Source: Propionibacteriales bacterium
GTDB taxonomy: Bacteria > Actinomycetota > Actinomycetes > Propionibacteriales > Nocardioidaceae
Assembly (NCBI GenBank): GCA_026392455.1
Contig: JAPLCB010000008.1
Location: forward strand, 62,001 to 126,000
Direction of reading: 5' to 3'
Length of the DNA stretch: 64,000 bases
Each line of letters opens with the position of its first letter. Positions within the stretch are counted from its first letter, which is position 1. The translations under genes were made by a program, and so were the position numbers. The notes beneath the pieces were generated by a model, which was not told the DNA's origin, searched no databases, and saw only the letters and a list, made by a program, of their open reading frames with translations. Of this stretch, positions 1 through 8,113 are shown one piece after another.

Positions 1-1408
1 CGGTGTAGAACTCCAGGTACAGCCGTCCACCACCGCGCAGCGCCATGTCGCACAGCCGCCAGGCAGCCTTCCGAGCGGCCGGCGCGGTCGCGTCGATCAG
101 GTGGCGGGCGACGATCACCTGCGTCGGGAACGTGTGCGCCAGGTGGACCCCCTCAGCCATCCAGCCACGGATCGAGTTCAGGTTCAGGTCGCTGACCTCG
201 AGGACCAGCCCTTCGTCCACCGCGGCCTTGCGCGCCGCAGCCGAGGGGTAGACCACGAAGTCCAGTGCCCGTACCTCCGAGCCCTGACGGGCGAACCACA
301 GCGCGTCCTCGCACCGCCCGGCCCCCAGGTCCACGACCCGAGCCGGCACGGCACCCTCGCGCTCGACCACCAGCTCGGCGAGCTCGCTGGGCCCGGACCT
401 CAGCGGCGACCGGACCTTGTAGCGCATCACCCACTCCTGGCGGAGCAGCCGCACGCCACGGAACCACCCGGTCAGGCGTCGCACCGTGGTCCGGGGCGTC
501 GTGAACTTGTACGCCGGGTCCGGCACCTTCCAGCCGGTGCCGTACATGGCTTCGAGCAGCTTCTCCGGTCGCGCCGGTGCCGGCAGCGTCCGCTCCTCCA
601 GGGTCACCTGGCTCAGCGGGTAGATCCAGTCCAGCTCGAACGGGGCCCCGACCTCGCCCATCATGTAGAGCATGCTCGGGTTGCCGTCGTACGCCGGCGC
701 GATGAACCCGCCGAAGAGGTCCAGCCCACGCTTGGAGCCGTCGGACTCGTAGACGTCGATGCGGAACGCGAAGCCGGAGTAGCGGAACGACTCGTAGCCC
801 AGCTCGCGCAGCCGGCGCTGGATCCGGAACGACTCCACCTGGACCTCGACCGGGTGCGTGTAGCGGCTCACGTAGCCGAGGTCGGCGTCACTGTCGTGGC
901 CGATCAGCTTCCCGGCGCGCACGGCACCGAGCAGGGAGCCGTAGACCACGAAGGCCTCGATGCCGGCCTCCTTCAGGGCCGCCAGCACGTTCTCCATCGA
1001 GTCGAGCAACGGCTTGACGTGCTCGGCCGTCCGGGTGTCGAAGGTCAGCATCAGCTTGTTGGTCTTGTCCAGCCCCATCGGGGCGCCGGCACTGTTGACC
1101 ACCGCGATCCGGTCGGTCCTGGTCCCGACCTTCAGCTCGGCGTCGTACAGCACCGTCTCGGTGACGTGCGCGACGATCGCGAGCTGGGTGACGCCGTTGA
1201 GGAACGGCCTCAGCCCGCCCGGCCAGGGCACGAACCTCTGACCGTCGACCGGCTTGGAGTCCCGCAGCAACCAGAACGACCAGACCCGGCGCCCGTCGAA
1301 CCGGACGTCCACGACGTCGTCGACGGCGGGTTCGGCGAAGAAGAAGCCCTTGTCGTCGACCCGGAGGCCGTCGACCTTGGGCCGCTGGGCAGGCTGGGCT
1401 CCGCTCAT
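1..1408 (-). CDS. LicD-like nucleotidyltransferase fused to a SAM methyltransferase (3' end cut by window)
   Basis: The start lies in the window and the gene runs off the left edge after 469 codons. Residues about 156-177 read YGSLLGAVR...HDSDADL, which resembles the LicD/nucleotidyltransferase fold motif (G-S/T-LLGAVR followed by acidic pairs). LicD enzymes transfer phosphocholine or similar groups to surface glycans. From residue about 358, VVDLGAGRC is a SAM-binding motif I, so a methyltransferase domain follows in the same chain. The first 130 residues are not recognised. ATG at 1408 overlaps the stop of the upstream nucleotidyltransferase by one base (TGATG), so translation is coupled. 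Role in teichoic-acid or capsule decoration is inference; the exact substrate is unknown. Confidence 0.75.
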   Translation of the reverse strand, partial: MSGAQPAQRPKVDGLRVDDKGFFFAEPAVDDVVDVRFDGRRVWSFWLLRDSKPVDGQRFVPWPGGLRPFLNGVTQLAIVAHVTETVLYDAELKVGTRTDRIAVVNSAGAPMGLDKTNKLMLTFDTRTAEHVKPLLDSMENVLAALKEAGIEAFVVYGSLLGAVRAGKLIGHDSDADLGYVSRYTHPVEVQVESFRIQRRLRELGYESFRYSGFAFRIDVYESDGSKRGLDLFGGFIAPAYDGNPSMLYMMGEVGAPFELDWIYPLSQVTLEERTLPAPARPEKLLEAMYGTGWKVPDPAYKFTTPRTTVRRLTGWFRGVRLLRQEWVMRYKVRSPLRSGPSELAELVVEREGAVPARVVDLGAGRCEDALWFARQGSEVRALDFVVYPSAAARKAAVDEGLVLEVSDLNLNSIRGWMAEGVHLAHTFPTQVIVARHLIDATAPAARKAAWRLCDMALRGGGRLYLEFYT

Positions 1409-2142
1409 CAGCCCTCCACGCTCTGCCCGTTCTGGACGCTCTGCCCATTTTGAACAAACGTATTGGCCCGGGTGAGGTCCTCGTCGAAGTCGACCTCGAC
1501 GATCTCGTACTGGGAGATGTCGACGGCCTCGATCCGGACCCCGTCCTTCTCGATCGCCAGCTCCAGGCCGCGCTCGAAGTAGTCCTGGTCGCCGACCTCG
1601 TCGAGCCGGGCGATGAACGCCGCCTTCTCGTCGGCCGAGATGTAGTTGATGCCGACGGCCTCGCCGAGTCCGCCCACGACGCTCTTGGAGAGCTCGTTGA
1701 TGTAGCCGTCCGCGTCGAGGGTGTACTTGACCTCTTCCTCGGCGACCGAGGCGGTGTTCACGCAGACGAAGCTGCGGCCGGCCTCGATCTTGTCGTGGAT
1801 CAGCTGGAGCACCCGCGGGTCGAAGACCACGTCGCCGTTGAGCCAGAGCACGCCGCCCGGCTGGGAGAGGGTGAGTGCCTTGTGCAGGCTCTTGGAGGTG
1901 TTGGTGGAGTCGTAGACCTCGTTGTAGACGAACGAGATGTCCGGCATCGCCTCGATCACCAGGTCGAGCTTGAAGCCGACCACGGCCGTCACGAACACCT
2001 CGTCGCCGTAGGCGGCACGCAACGAGTTCACGGCCCGACGCATGATGCTCTCCCCGGAGGTGAGCGGGGTCAGCGGCTTGGGGTGCGGCTTGCCGAGGCG
2101 GGTGCCCAGTCCGGCGGCGAGGATGACGACCTGGATGGCCAC
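1408..2142 (-). CDS. LicC-like sugar/choline-phosphate nucleotidyltransferase
   Basis: 244 aa. The N-terminus VVILAAGLGTRLGKPHPKPL is the nucleotide-binding signature of NTP transferases (GxGTR...KP), followed by WLNGDVVF, the metal-binding NGD/D segment. It probably activates a small phosphorylated head group as its CDP or UDP derivative for the downstream LicD-like protein, as LicC does for phosphocholine in pneumococci (family knowledge). I chose the GTG at 2142 because GAGGGAGGG lies just upstream; a longer reading from 2187 adds 15 residues without any family similarity. The C-terminus ends in a duplicated six-residue VQNGQS unit. Choline itself as substrate is not shown by the sequence. 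Confidence 0.8.
   Translation of the reverse strand: MAIQVVILAAGLGTRLGKPHPKPLTPLTSGESIMRRAVNSLRAAYGDEVFVTAVVGFKLDLVIEAMPDISFVYNEVYDSTNTSKSLHKALTLSQPGGVLWLNGDVVFDPRVLQLIHDKIEAGRSFVCVNTASVAEEEVKYTLDADGYINELSKSVVGGLGEAVGINYISADEKAAFIARLDEVGDQDYFERGLELAIEKDGVRIEAVDISQYEIVEVDFDEDLTRANTFVQNGQSVQNGQSVEG
1420..1455 (-). repeat. 18-nt tandem duplication inside the nucleotidyltransferase C-terminus
   Basis: Two adjacent 18-nt units encode VQNGQS-VQNGQS directly before the final VEG. They differ at three bases, all in third codon positions. It looks like an in-frame slippage duplication at the gene end. Confidence 0.7.
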
Positions 2143-2193
2143 GGGCCCTCCCTCTCGAAAGTTCGGTGCGGCCGGCGCGGGGGTCACGTCAGC

Positions 2194-2223
2194 CTACAAA
2201 CCAGGCAGTCTACAAACCTGGTT
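2194..2223. promoter_or_regulatory. Direct plus inverted repeat upstream of GNAT gene
   Basis: CTACAAACC occurs at 2194-2202 and again at 2210-2218 (period 16). AACCAGG (2199-2205) and CCTGGTT (2217-2223) form an inverted repeat with 11 bases between the arms. It lies in the 113-bp gap between the divergent nucleotidyltransferase and GNAT genes and could be an operator for either. No regulator is identified. Confidence 0.4.
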
Positions 2224-2255
2224 GCCGATTCCCCGCGCCGTGCCAGGCTGGGCGG

Positions 2256-2813
2256 ATGTTTCTCGCCACCGAGCGGTTGCTGATCCGGGACTGGACCATC
2301 GACGACGCCCCGACCGCCCTGGACATCCTCAGCCGGGTCGAGGTGGTCCGGTGGCTAGCCGACGGCGAGCCCGTGCTGATGAAGGACCTGGCCGAAGCCC
2401 AGGAACGGATCGGCACCTGGCTGATGCGCGACGATCCGCCGTGCGGCTTCTGGGCGGTCGAGGTCACCGACGGCGGCCCGTTCCACGGACGGGTGATCGG
2501 CTCGGTGCTGCTGGTGCCGCTGCCGAACAACGAGCACGGCGAGGTCGAGATCGGCTGGCACCTGCACCCCGAGGCCTGGGGGCACGGGTTCGCTCCGGAG
2601 GCGGCCAGGGCGGTGCTGGCGCACGGGTTCGACGGCGGGCTGCCGGAGATCCACGCCGTCACCCACCTGACCAACGAGCCCTCGATGGCGGTGGCCCGCA
2701 AGATCGGCATGGAGCACCGCGGCGTCGTGCACACCTGGTACGCCGAGTCGTCCCAGCACTTCGTCCTGACAGCTGCGCTGTGGGAGGCACCGGGAGCAGC
2801 CCTCAGCCCGTAG
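2256..2813 (+). CDS. GNAT family N-acetyltransferase (RimJ/RimL-like)
   Basis: 185 aa. The N-terminal TERLLIRDWTIDDAP is the typical opening of Acetyltransf_3/RimJ-like proteins. EIGWHLHPEAWGHGFAPEAA contains the acetyl-CoA pyrophosphate loop (variant of Q/RxxGxG/A), and NEPSMAVARKIGMEHRG is the conserved C-terminal helix-turn (N-x-x-S-M-x-V-x-x-K-x-G-M). The ATG at 2256 was chosen because the family alignment starts there; a longer GTG reading from 2166 adds 30 unrelated residues. The substrate (protein N-terminus, antibiotic or small molecule) cannot be told from sequence. The stop codon is part of the -10 box of the next gene. Confidence 0.85.
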   Translation: MFLATERLLIRDWTIDDAPTALDILSRVEVVRWLADGEPVLMKDLAEAQERIGTWLMRDDPPCGFWAVEVTDGGPFHGRVIGSVLLVPLPNNEHGEVEIGWHLHPEAWGHGFAPEAARAVLAHGFDGGLPEIHAVTHLTNEPSMAVARKIGMEHRGVVHTWYAESSQHFVLTAALWEAPGAALSP

Positions 2814-2816
2814 GCT
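2811..2816 (+). promoter_or_regulatory. -10 box of the MgtE-N/CBS gene (leaderless)
   Basis: TAGGCT ends 6 nt before the GTG at 2823, the spacing expected when transcription starts at the start codon. Its first three bases are the stop codon of the GNAT gene. Confidence 0.5.
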
Positions 2817-2822
2817 CCGCCT

Positions 2823-4073
2823 GTGAGCACGACACCCACCCGCATCTTCGCCGCCCGGCTCGCCGGGTTGCCGGTGTTCGACCCCCGCGGCGACGAGGTC
2901 GGCAAGGTTCGCGACGTCGTGGTGGTGCTCCGGGCGGACGTACGGCAGCCGCGGGTCGTCGGTCTGGTGGTCGAGGTCTTCGGCCGCCGCCGGATCTTCG
3001 CCCCGATGACCCGGGTCACCAACATCGACTCCGGCCAGGTGATCACCACCGGCCTGCTCAACATGCGCCGGTTCGAGCTGCGCACCGCCGAGACCCTGGT
3101 GATCGGCCAGATGCTGGACCGCAAGGTCCGGGTCAAGTCCACCGGTGTCGAGGGCATGGTCTTCGACGTCGCGATGGAGCAGGCCCGCACCCGCGACTGG
3201 GTGCTCTCCCGGGTCGCGCTCCAGGAAGGCAGCAAGGGTTTCCGCCGCCGCGGACAGACCCATGTCGTGGAGTGGAACGACGTCGACGGGCTGCACACCC
3301 GCGAGCCCAACCAGGGCACCACCCACCTCATCGCCGCCCTCGGTGACCTCAAGCCCGCCGACGCGGCGAACGTGATCCACGAGCTCCCCGCGGACCGGCG
3401 TCGCGAGGTGGTCGCCGGCCTCGAGGACGAGCGGCTGGCCGACATCCTCGAAGAGCTTCCCGAGGAGGACCAGGTCGAGATCCTGGAGTTCCTCAGCCAG
3501 GAGCGGGCTGCCGACGTGCTCGAGGAGATGTCCCCCGACGACGCGGCCGACCTGATCGCCGACCTCCCTCCCGAGACCGCTGCCCGGCTGCTCGAGCTGA
3601 TGGAGCCCGACGAGGCCGAGGACGTCCGACGCCTGCTCTCGTACGGCGAGCAGACGGCGGGCGGCATGATGACGCCGGAGCCGGTGATCCTCTCCCCCGA
3701 CGCCACCGTCGCCGAGGCCCTGGCCCGCGTGCGCAGCGAGGAGCTGACGCCGTCGCTGGCCGCCATCGTGCACGTCTGCCGACCGCCGCTGGAGACGCCG
3801 ACCGGCAAGCTGCTGGGCGTCGCGCACATCCAGCGGCTGCTGCGCGAGCCGCCGTCGGAGCTGGTGGCCGGCGTCCTGGACACCGGGCTGACCTACCTGC
3901 ACGCGGACGCCAGCCTCGAGGACGTCGCGACCTTCCTGGCGACGTACAACCTGGTGGCAGCACCCGTGGTCGACGACGAGGGCCGGCTGCTGGGCACCGT
4001 CACCGTCGACGACCTGCTCGACCACCTGCTGCCCGACGGCTGGCGCGACCGCAAGATCGCCCAGGGCTCGTGA
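2823..4073 (+). CDS. PRC-barrel, MgtE N-terminal and CBS domain protein
   Basis: 416 aa, no membrane segment. Residues about 10-80 form a PRC-barrel-like beta domain (LPVFDPRGDEVGKVRDVVV). Residues about 170-270 are the helical MgtE N-terminal domain with its repeated acidic helices (LPEEDQVEILEFL, MSPDDAADLIADLP). From about 275 (GGMMTPEPVIL) two CBS motifs follow, ending LLGTVTVDDLLDHLLP. The MgtE transport domain is missing, so this is a soluble regulator rather than a Mg2+ channel; a magnesium-sensing or partner role is inference. It is probably leaderless, and its stop overlaps the start of the DUF1003 gene. A gene of this type also sits near mrp in mycobacteria (from memory). Confidence 0.85.
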   Translation: MSTTPTRIFAARLAGLPVFDPRGDEVGKVRDVVVVLRADVRQPRVVGLVVEVFGRRRIFAPMTRVTNIDSGQVITTGLLNMRRFELRTAETLVIGQMLDRKVRVKSTGVEGMVFDVAMEQARTRDWVLSRVALQEGSKGFRRRGQTHVVEWNDVDGLHTREPNQGTTHLIAALGDLKPADAANVIHELPADRRREVVAGLEDERLADILEELPEEDQVEILEFLSQERAADVLEEMSPDDAADLIADLPPETAARLLELMEPDEAEDVRRLLSYGEQTAGGMMTPEPVILSPDATVAEALARVRSEELTPSLAAIVHVCRPPLETPTGKLLGVAHIQRLLREPPSELVAGVLDTGLTYLHADASLEDVATFLATYNLVAAPVVDDEGRLLGTVTVDDLLDHLLPDGWRDRKIAQGS

Positions 4074-4714
4074 TGACGCCAGAGCCCCGCAGGTCCGAGA
4101 GCCGCCGCCCGGAGCGGCGCAGCATGGACAAGCGCGTCGCGGAGAAGAAGTCGGCCGAGAAGAAGTCCGAGGAACGCGCCCGGACCCGGTTGGACCAGCC
4201 CCAGGAGGTACGGCGGTCCATCGTCGGCCGCTCCCTGGTCCGCCGGCCCGCTGTGGACCAGGACCGGTTCGGCTCGTTCGCCGAGCAGTTCGCCCGCTTC
4301 ATGGGGACCGCGCGCTTCCTGATCTACATGACCCTGTTCGTAGCGGTCTGGATCCTCTGGAACCTCACGGTCCCCGAGGACCTGCGCTGGGACGACTACC
4401 CGTTCATCTTCCTGACCCTGATGCTGAGCCTGCAGGCGTCGTACGCCGCCCCGCTGATCCTGCTCGCGCAGAACCGGCAGGAGGTCCGCGACCGGGTGAT
4501 GACCGAGCAGGACCGGCAGGCCAACGCCCGGGCGCACGCCGACATGGAGTTCCTGGCCCGCGAGGTGGCGTCGCTGCGGATGGCGCTGGGCGAGGTCGCC
4601 ACCCGCGACTTCCTGCGCTCGGAGCTCCGAGGGTTGCTCGCGGACCTCGACGAACGCGACCACGAGCCCGAGGAGTCCGCACCGGGTGACGAGACGGGTC
4701 AGCCCGGCACGTAG
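4073..4714 (+). CDS. DUF1003 membrane protein
   Basis: 213 aa. A charged, lysine/arginine-rich N-terminus (about 60 residues) precedes two hydrophobic helices (FLIYMTLFVAVWILWNL and FIFLTLMLSLQASYAAPLIL), then a helical cytoplasmic tail with the DUF1003 hallmark LLAQNRQEVRDRV. The function of the family is not established. ATG at 4073 overlaps the upstream TGA (TGATG) and sits 6 nt after AGGG; the GTG at 4070 is the alternative start. Co-translated with the MgtE-N/CBS gene, so the two products may work together in the membrane (inference). Confidence 0.85.
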   Translation: MTPEPRRSESRRPERRSMDKRVAEKKSAEKKSEERARTRLDQPQEVRRSIVGRSLVRRPAVDQDRFGSFAEQFARFMGTARFLIYMTLFVAVWILWNLTVPEDLRWDDYPFIFLTLMLSLQASYAAPLILLAQNRQEVRDRVMTEQDRQANARAHADMEFLAREVASLRMALGEVATRDFLRSELRGLLADLDERDHEPEESAPGDETGQPGT

Positions 4715-4717
4715 GCT
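4712..4717 (+). promoter_or_regulatory. -10 box of mrp (leaderless)
   Basis: TAGGCT, built on the TAG stop of the DUF1003 gene, ends 7 nt before the ATG of mrp. Confidence 0.5.
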
Positions 4718-4724
4718 TGACCCC

Positions 4725-5888
4725 ATGACTTCCCCTGTGCTCGACCGGATCCAGGCTGCCCTGGCAACGGTGAACGACCCCGAGATCAAGCGCCCCATCA
4801 CCGAGCTCGGCATGGTCGACTCGGTCACGATCGACGACACCGGCATGGTGGCCATCACGGTGCTGCTCACCGTGGCCGGCTGCCCGCTGAAGGAGACCAT
4901 CACCCGCGACGTGACCAATGCCGTCTCCGGCGTCCCCGGCGTCACCGCCGTCGACCTCGAGCTCGGCGTGATGACCGCCGAGCAGCGCGCCGGCCTGCGG
5001 ACCCAGCTCGCCGGCGGCCAGACCGAGCGGGACATCCCGTTCGGCAAGCCCGAGTCGCTGACCAAGGTGTACGCGATCGCGTCCGGCAAGGGCGGCGTCG
5101 GCAAGTCCTCGGTCACCGTCAACCTGGCGCTGGCCCTCGCGGCCCAGGGGATGCGGGTCGGTGTCGTCGACGCCGACATCTACGGCCACTCGATCCCGGC
5201 GATGTTCGGTCTGGCCGACACCCGCCCCACCCAGGTCGACGACCTGATCATGCCGGTGCCTACCCCCAGCGGGGTCTCGGTGATCTCGATCGGCATGCTC
5301 AAGCCGCGGCGCGACCAGGTCGTCGCCTGGCGCGGCCCGATGCTCGACCGGGCCCTGCGCCAGATGCTGGCGGACGTCTACTGGGGCGACATCGACGCCC
5401 TGCTCCTCGACCTGCCCCCGGGCACCGGCGACGTCGCCATCTCGCTGGGCCAGTACCTGCCCAGCGCCGAGGTGATCGTCGTGACCACGCCGCAGGAGGC
5501 CGCCGCCGAGGTGGCCGAGCGCGCCGGCACGATGGCCTCGATGATGCACCAGCGGGTCATCGGAGTTGTCGAGAACATGAGCTACTTGGCCTGCCCGCAC
5601 TGCACCAGCGAGGGCCGTGACCATCGGATCGAGGTCTTCGGCTCCGGCGGCGGCGCCCAGGTGGCCTCGACCCTGAGCGCGCGCTTCGGGTACGACGTCC
5701 CGGTGATGGCCCAGATCCCGCTGGACATCTCGCTGCGCGAGGGCGGTGACTCCGGCAAGCCGGTGGTCGAGTCCGACCCGACCTCCCCGGCCGCCCAGGC
5801 CCTGCAGGGGCTGGCCTCGACGATCTCCGGTCGCGGCCGCGGACTCGCCGGGATGCAGCTGGGCCTGACGCCGACCTCGAAGTTCTGA
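4725..5888 (+). CDS. mrp: Mrp/NBP35-type P-loop ATPase, Fe-S cluster carrier
   Basis: 387 aa. An N-terminal DUF59/MIP18-like domain (residues about 5-90, with TVAGCPLKETI) precedes the deviant Walker A GKGGVGKS at about residue 117-124 and the SIMIBI ATPase core (DADIYGHS; LLLDLPPGTGD). CPHC near residue 289 is the conserved CxxC that holds the bridging 4Fe-4S cluster in the dimer. The protein carries and delivers Fe-S clusters to apoproteins in the cytoplasm (family knowledge). It is followed 31 bp later by tatB. ATG at 4725 is supported by the -10 box and by the start of the DUF59 domain. Confidence 0.93.
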   Translation: MTSPVLDRIQAALATVNDPEIKRPITELGMVDSVTIDDTGMVAITVLLTVAGCPLKETITRDVTNAVSGVPGVTAVDLELGVMTAEQRAGLRTQLAGGQTERDIPFGKPESLTKVYAIASGKGGVGKSSVTVNLALALAAQGMRVGVVDADIYGHSIPAMFGLADTRPTQVDDLIMPVPTPSGVSVISIGMLKPRRDQVVAWRGPMLDRALRQMLADVYWGDIDALLLDLPPGTGDVAISLGQYLPSAEVIVVTTPQEAAAEVAERAGTMASMMHQRVIGVVENMSYLACPHCTSEGRDHRIEVFGSGGGAQVASTLSARFGYDVPVMAQIPLDISLREGGDSGKPVVESDPTSPAAQALQGLASTISGRGRGLAGMQLGLTPTSKF

Positions 5889-5907
5889 GCTGCTGACGGT
5901 CGCTGAC

Positions 5908-5913
5908 TAGACT
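5908..5913 (+). promoter_or_regulatory. -10 box of tatB (leaderless)
   Basis: TAGACT ends 6 nt before the tatB ATG, inside the 31-bp mrp-tatB gap. Confidence 0.5.
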
Positions 5914-5919
5914 CGAGTC

Positions 5920-6273
5920 ATGTTCGGAGTCGGACTGCCCGAGCTGGCAGTGATCCTGGTGGTCGGGATCCTCGTTTTCGGCCCGGACCGGCTCCCCGAC
6001 TACGCCCGGCAGGCCGGGCGGATGGTCCGCCAGCTGCGGGCCCTGGCCCAGTCGGCGCAGAACGACCTGCGCAACGAGCTGGGACCCGAGTACGCCGACC
6101 TCAAGCTGACCGATCTCGACCCGCGCGTCGCCATCCGCAAGCACATCCTCGAGGCGATCGAGGCCGACGACCTGGCCGAGGCCCAGGCTGCCGCCGCCCA
6201 GCTGGCCGAGCGCACCGGCGGTCCCGCCCTGGAGCCCGACGAACGGCCGCCGTACGACGTCGAGGCGACCTAG
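5920..6273 (+). CDS. tatB: Sec-independent protein translocase subunit TatB
   Basis: 117 aa. A single N-terminal membrane helix (LPELAVILVVGILVFGPDRLP) with the conserved FGP hinge is followed by an amphipathic helix rich in A, R and Q, then a variable acidic tail. That is TatA/B architecture, and the E at position 8 and the long amphipathic helix fit TatB. It recruits twin-arginine substrates together with TatC, which is not in this window. Its TAG stop overlaps the stop of the convergent htrA gene (CTAG, shared), leaving no space for a terminator. The position beside htrA-rseA-sigE matches the mycobacterial arrangement (from memory). Confidence 0.9.
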   Translation: MFGVGLPELAVILVVGILVFGPDRLPDYARQAGRMVRQLRALAQSAQNDLRNELGPEYADLKLTDLDPRVAIRKHILEAIEADDLAEAQAAAAQLAERTGGPALEPDERPPYDVEAT

Positions 6274-7610
6274 CCCGTCTTCGCCAGCAGACCGACCTCG
6301 ATGGTCAGCGTCCTGCCGTCCCGGATCACGGTCAGCTTCACCTTGTCGGTGACCCGGTGCGACCGGATCGCGACGACCACGTCGGTCTGGTCCGTCACCG
6401 GTCGACCGTCGACGGCGGTGATCAGGTCACCGACCCGCAGGCCCGACCTCGCTGCCGGGGTCCCGTCGTTGATCGCCGTGACCTCGGCACCCTCGTCGGC
6501 CGCGGCTCCCTTCACGCTCACCCCGATGATCGGGTACTGGGCCTTGCCGGTGCGCAGGATCTGGTCGGCGGTGATCTGGACCTGCTCGATCGGGATGGCG
6601 AAGCCGATGCCGATGTTGGTGCCTTCCTCGCCCTGGGCCGTGCCGAGGGTCGCCAGGGCGGAATTCACGCCGATCACCTGACCCTGCAAGTTGGCCAGCG
6701 GACCCCCGGAGTTGCCCGGGTTGATCGCCGCATCGGTCTGGATCGCGTTGATGAACGATGCCTCGTCGCCGTCACCGGTGGTCACCGGCCGGTCGACGGC
6801 GCTGATGATGCCGCTGGTCACCGAGGCCGACAGCGCCAGCGGGGAGCCCACCGCGACGACGGTCTCGCCGACGTGCATCTGGTCCGCCGAGCCGAGTGCT
6901 GCCGCCGGGAGGTCCTTGATGCCCTCGACCTTCAGCACCGCGAGGTCGTAGACCGGGCTGCGCCCGACCACGGTCGCCTTGTGGTGCTTGCCGAGGTGGT
7001 CGATCACGTCGATCGGGCCGTCGTCGGACGCGGCCTCGGCCACGACGTGGTTGTTCGTGATGACGTGGCCCTCGTTGTCGAAGACCCAGCCCGAACCTGC
7101 CGCCCCGCGCGCCGCGCCCTTGAACTCGGCGACGATCTTGACGGTGCTCGGCAGCACCTTCTCCGCCACCGACGGCACGCTCTGGTTGTCGTCCGCCAAC
7201 GGGGCGGCCGTGCGGCGCTCCACCTGGAGGACGCCGACGTTGTCGTTGTCGACCTGGTTGACCAGCGCACCGCCGATCACGCCGCCGACGATCCCGATGA
7301 CCAAGGAGACCACCGCGACGACGGGCCAGATCCAGCCGGGCACCCGGGAGGTCGGGGCACTGACGTGCTGGGGGTGCTGCACGTGCTGGCCGGGGTGACC
7401 GTACGGCGACGGAGGTCCGTAGGGTCCCGGCTCGCCGTAGGGGGCGGCCGGCACCGGGAGGCCGTAGGGGTTCGGGTAGGCGGCCGGCTGCTCGGGAGCC
7501 GGCTGCTCGGGAGCCGGCGACGGCGGCACCGGGTAGGCAGCCCCCGGAGGCAGGTAGCTCGGGACCTCGCCCAGCGGAGTGGTCGGCTCGTCGTTGCCTG
7601 TGTCGCTCAC
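6270..7610 (-). CDS. htrA: HtrA/DegP-like membrane serine protease with PDZ domain
   Basis: 446 aa. About 90 cytoplasmic residues rich in P, G and Y (with a duplicated PAPEQ unit) precede one membrane helix (WIWPVVAVVSLVIGIVGGVI). The trypsin-like domain outside shows His in GHVITNNHVV, Asp in YDLAVLKV and Ser in NPGNSGGPL. A C-terminal PDZ domain (PIIGVSVKG ... GLRVGDLITAVDGRPV) follows. It acts as an envelope quality-control protease (S1C family). GTG at 7610 was chosen: it is 10 nt after the rseA stop, and an earlier ATG at 7658 would run into rseA. Third gene of a sigE-rseA-htrA operon. Confidence 0.93.
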   Translation of the reverse strand: MSDTGNDEPTTPLGEVPSYLPPGAAYPVPPSPAPEQPAPEQPAAYPNPYGLPVPAAPYGEPGPYGPPSPYGHPGQHVQHPQHVSAPTSRVPGWIWPVVAVVSLVIGIVGGVIGGALVNQVDNDNVGVLQVERRTAAPLADDNQSVPSVAEKVLPSTVKIVAEFKGAARGAAGSGWVFDNEGHVITNNHVVAEAASDDGPIDVIDHLGKHHKATVVGRSPVYDLAVLKVEGIKDLPAAALGSADQMHVGETVVAVGSPLALSASVTSGIISAVDRPVTTGDGDEASFINAIQTDAAINPGNSGGPLANLQGQVIGVNSALATLGTAQGEEGTNIGIGFAIPIEQVQITADQILRTGKAQYPIIGVSVKGAAADEGAEVTAINDGTPAARSGLRVGDLITAVDGRPVTDQTDVVVAIRSHRVTDKVKLTVIRDGRTLTIEVGLLAKTG

Positions 7611-7620
7611 CCGCCTATCT

Positions 7621-8091
7621 TTACCTACGGCCGAAAGCCACGTCCTCGATGTCCGCACTGAGGCCCGTCCCGGGATCGTTGCGCGGCACCCCGTTGCCGA
7701 TCATCGCGGGGCCGCGACTGGGCGGAACGCCGTTACCGGCGGGCGGCGTGGTGACGGTCAGCAGGGCCAGCACGGCTACTCCGACGGACCCGGCACCGAC
7801 GAGCGCGACCGTCGCCCGACGGCGGGTCGAGCGACGCTCGATCTCGTCGACGTGGGCCCAGGCGTCGACGTCGTACAAGTTGCCCAGCAGCCGCGGAGGC
7901 GCAGCGAGCGGACTCGGGCCGGCCAGGCCGGCGAGCCGCTGCTTGATCCAGCCCTCACGCTCCACCAGTCGACGACAGCCGGAACAGCCCAGCACGTGCC
8001 GCCAGGCGCGTTCCTCGTCGGCCGGGGAGAGCTGCCCGTCGACCAGGGCGGAGGCAGCGGACCCGATGTGGCCGTGCAGCTTGAGGATCAC
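7621..8091 (-). CDS. rseA: Zinc anti-sigma factor RseA
   Basis: 156 aa. Near the N-terminus HVLGCSGC gives the HxxxCxxC zinc anti-sigma (ZAS) signature; this domain holds the sigma factor. A hydrophobic segment (ATVALVGAGSVGVAVLALLTV) then crosses the membrane, and a short G/P/N-rich tail lies outside. GTG at 8091 was chosen because GGAGG lies upstream and the ZAS domain begins there; a reading from 8211 would overlap sigE by about 100 bp. It lies between sigE and htrA, so it should hold SigE inactive until envelope stress. Membrane topology is inferred from hydropathy by eye. Confidence 0.88.
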   Translation of the reverse strand: MILKLHGHIGSAASALVDGQLSPADEERAWRHVLGCSGCRRLVEREGWIKQRLAGLAGPSPLAAPPRLLGNLYDVDAWAHVDEIERRSTRRRATVALVGAGSVGVAVLALLTVTTPPAGNGVPPSRGPAMIGNGVPRNDPGTGLSADIEDVAFGRR

Positions 8092-8113
8092 CGGGTCCTC
8101 ACCTCCGGTCGAC

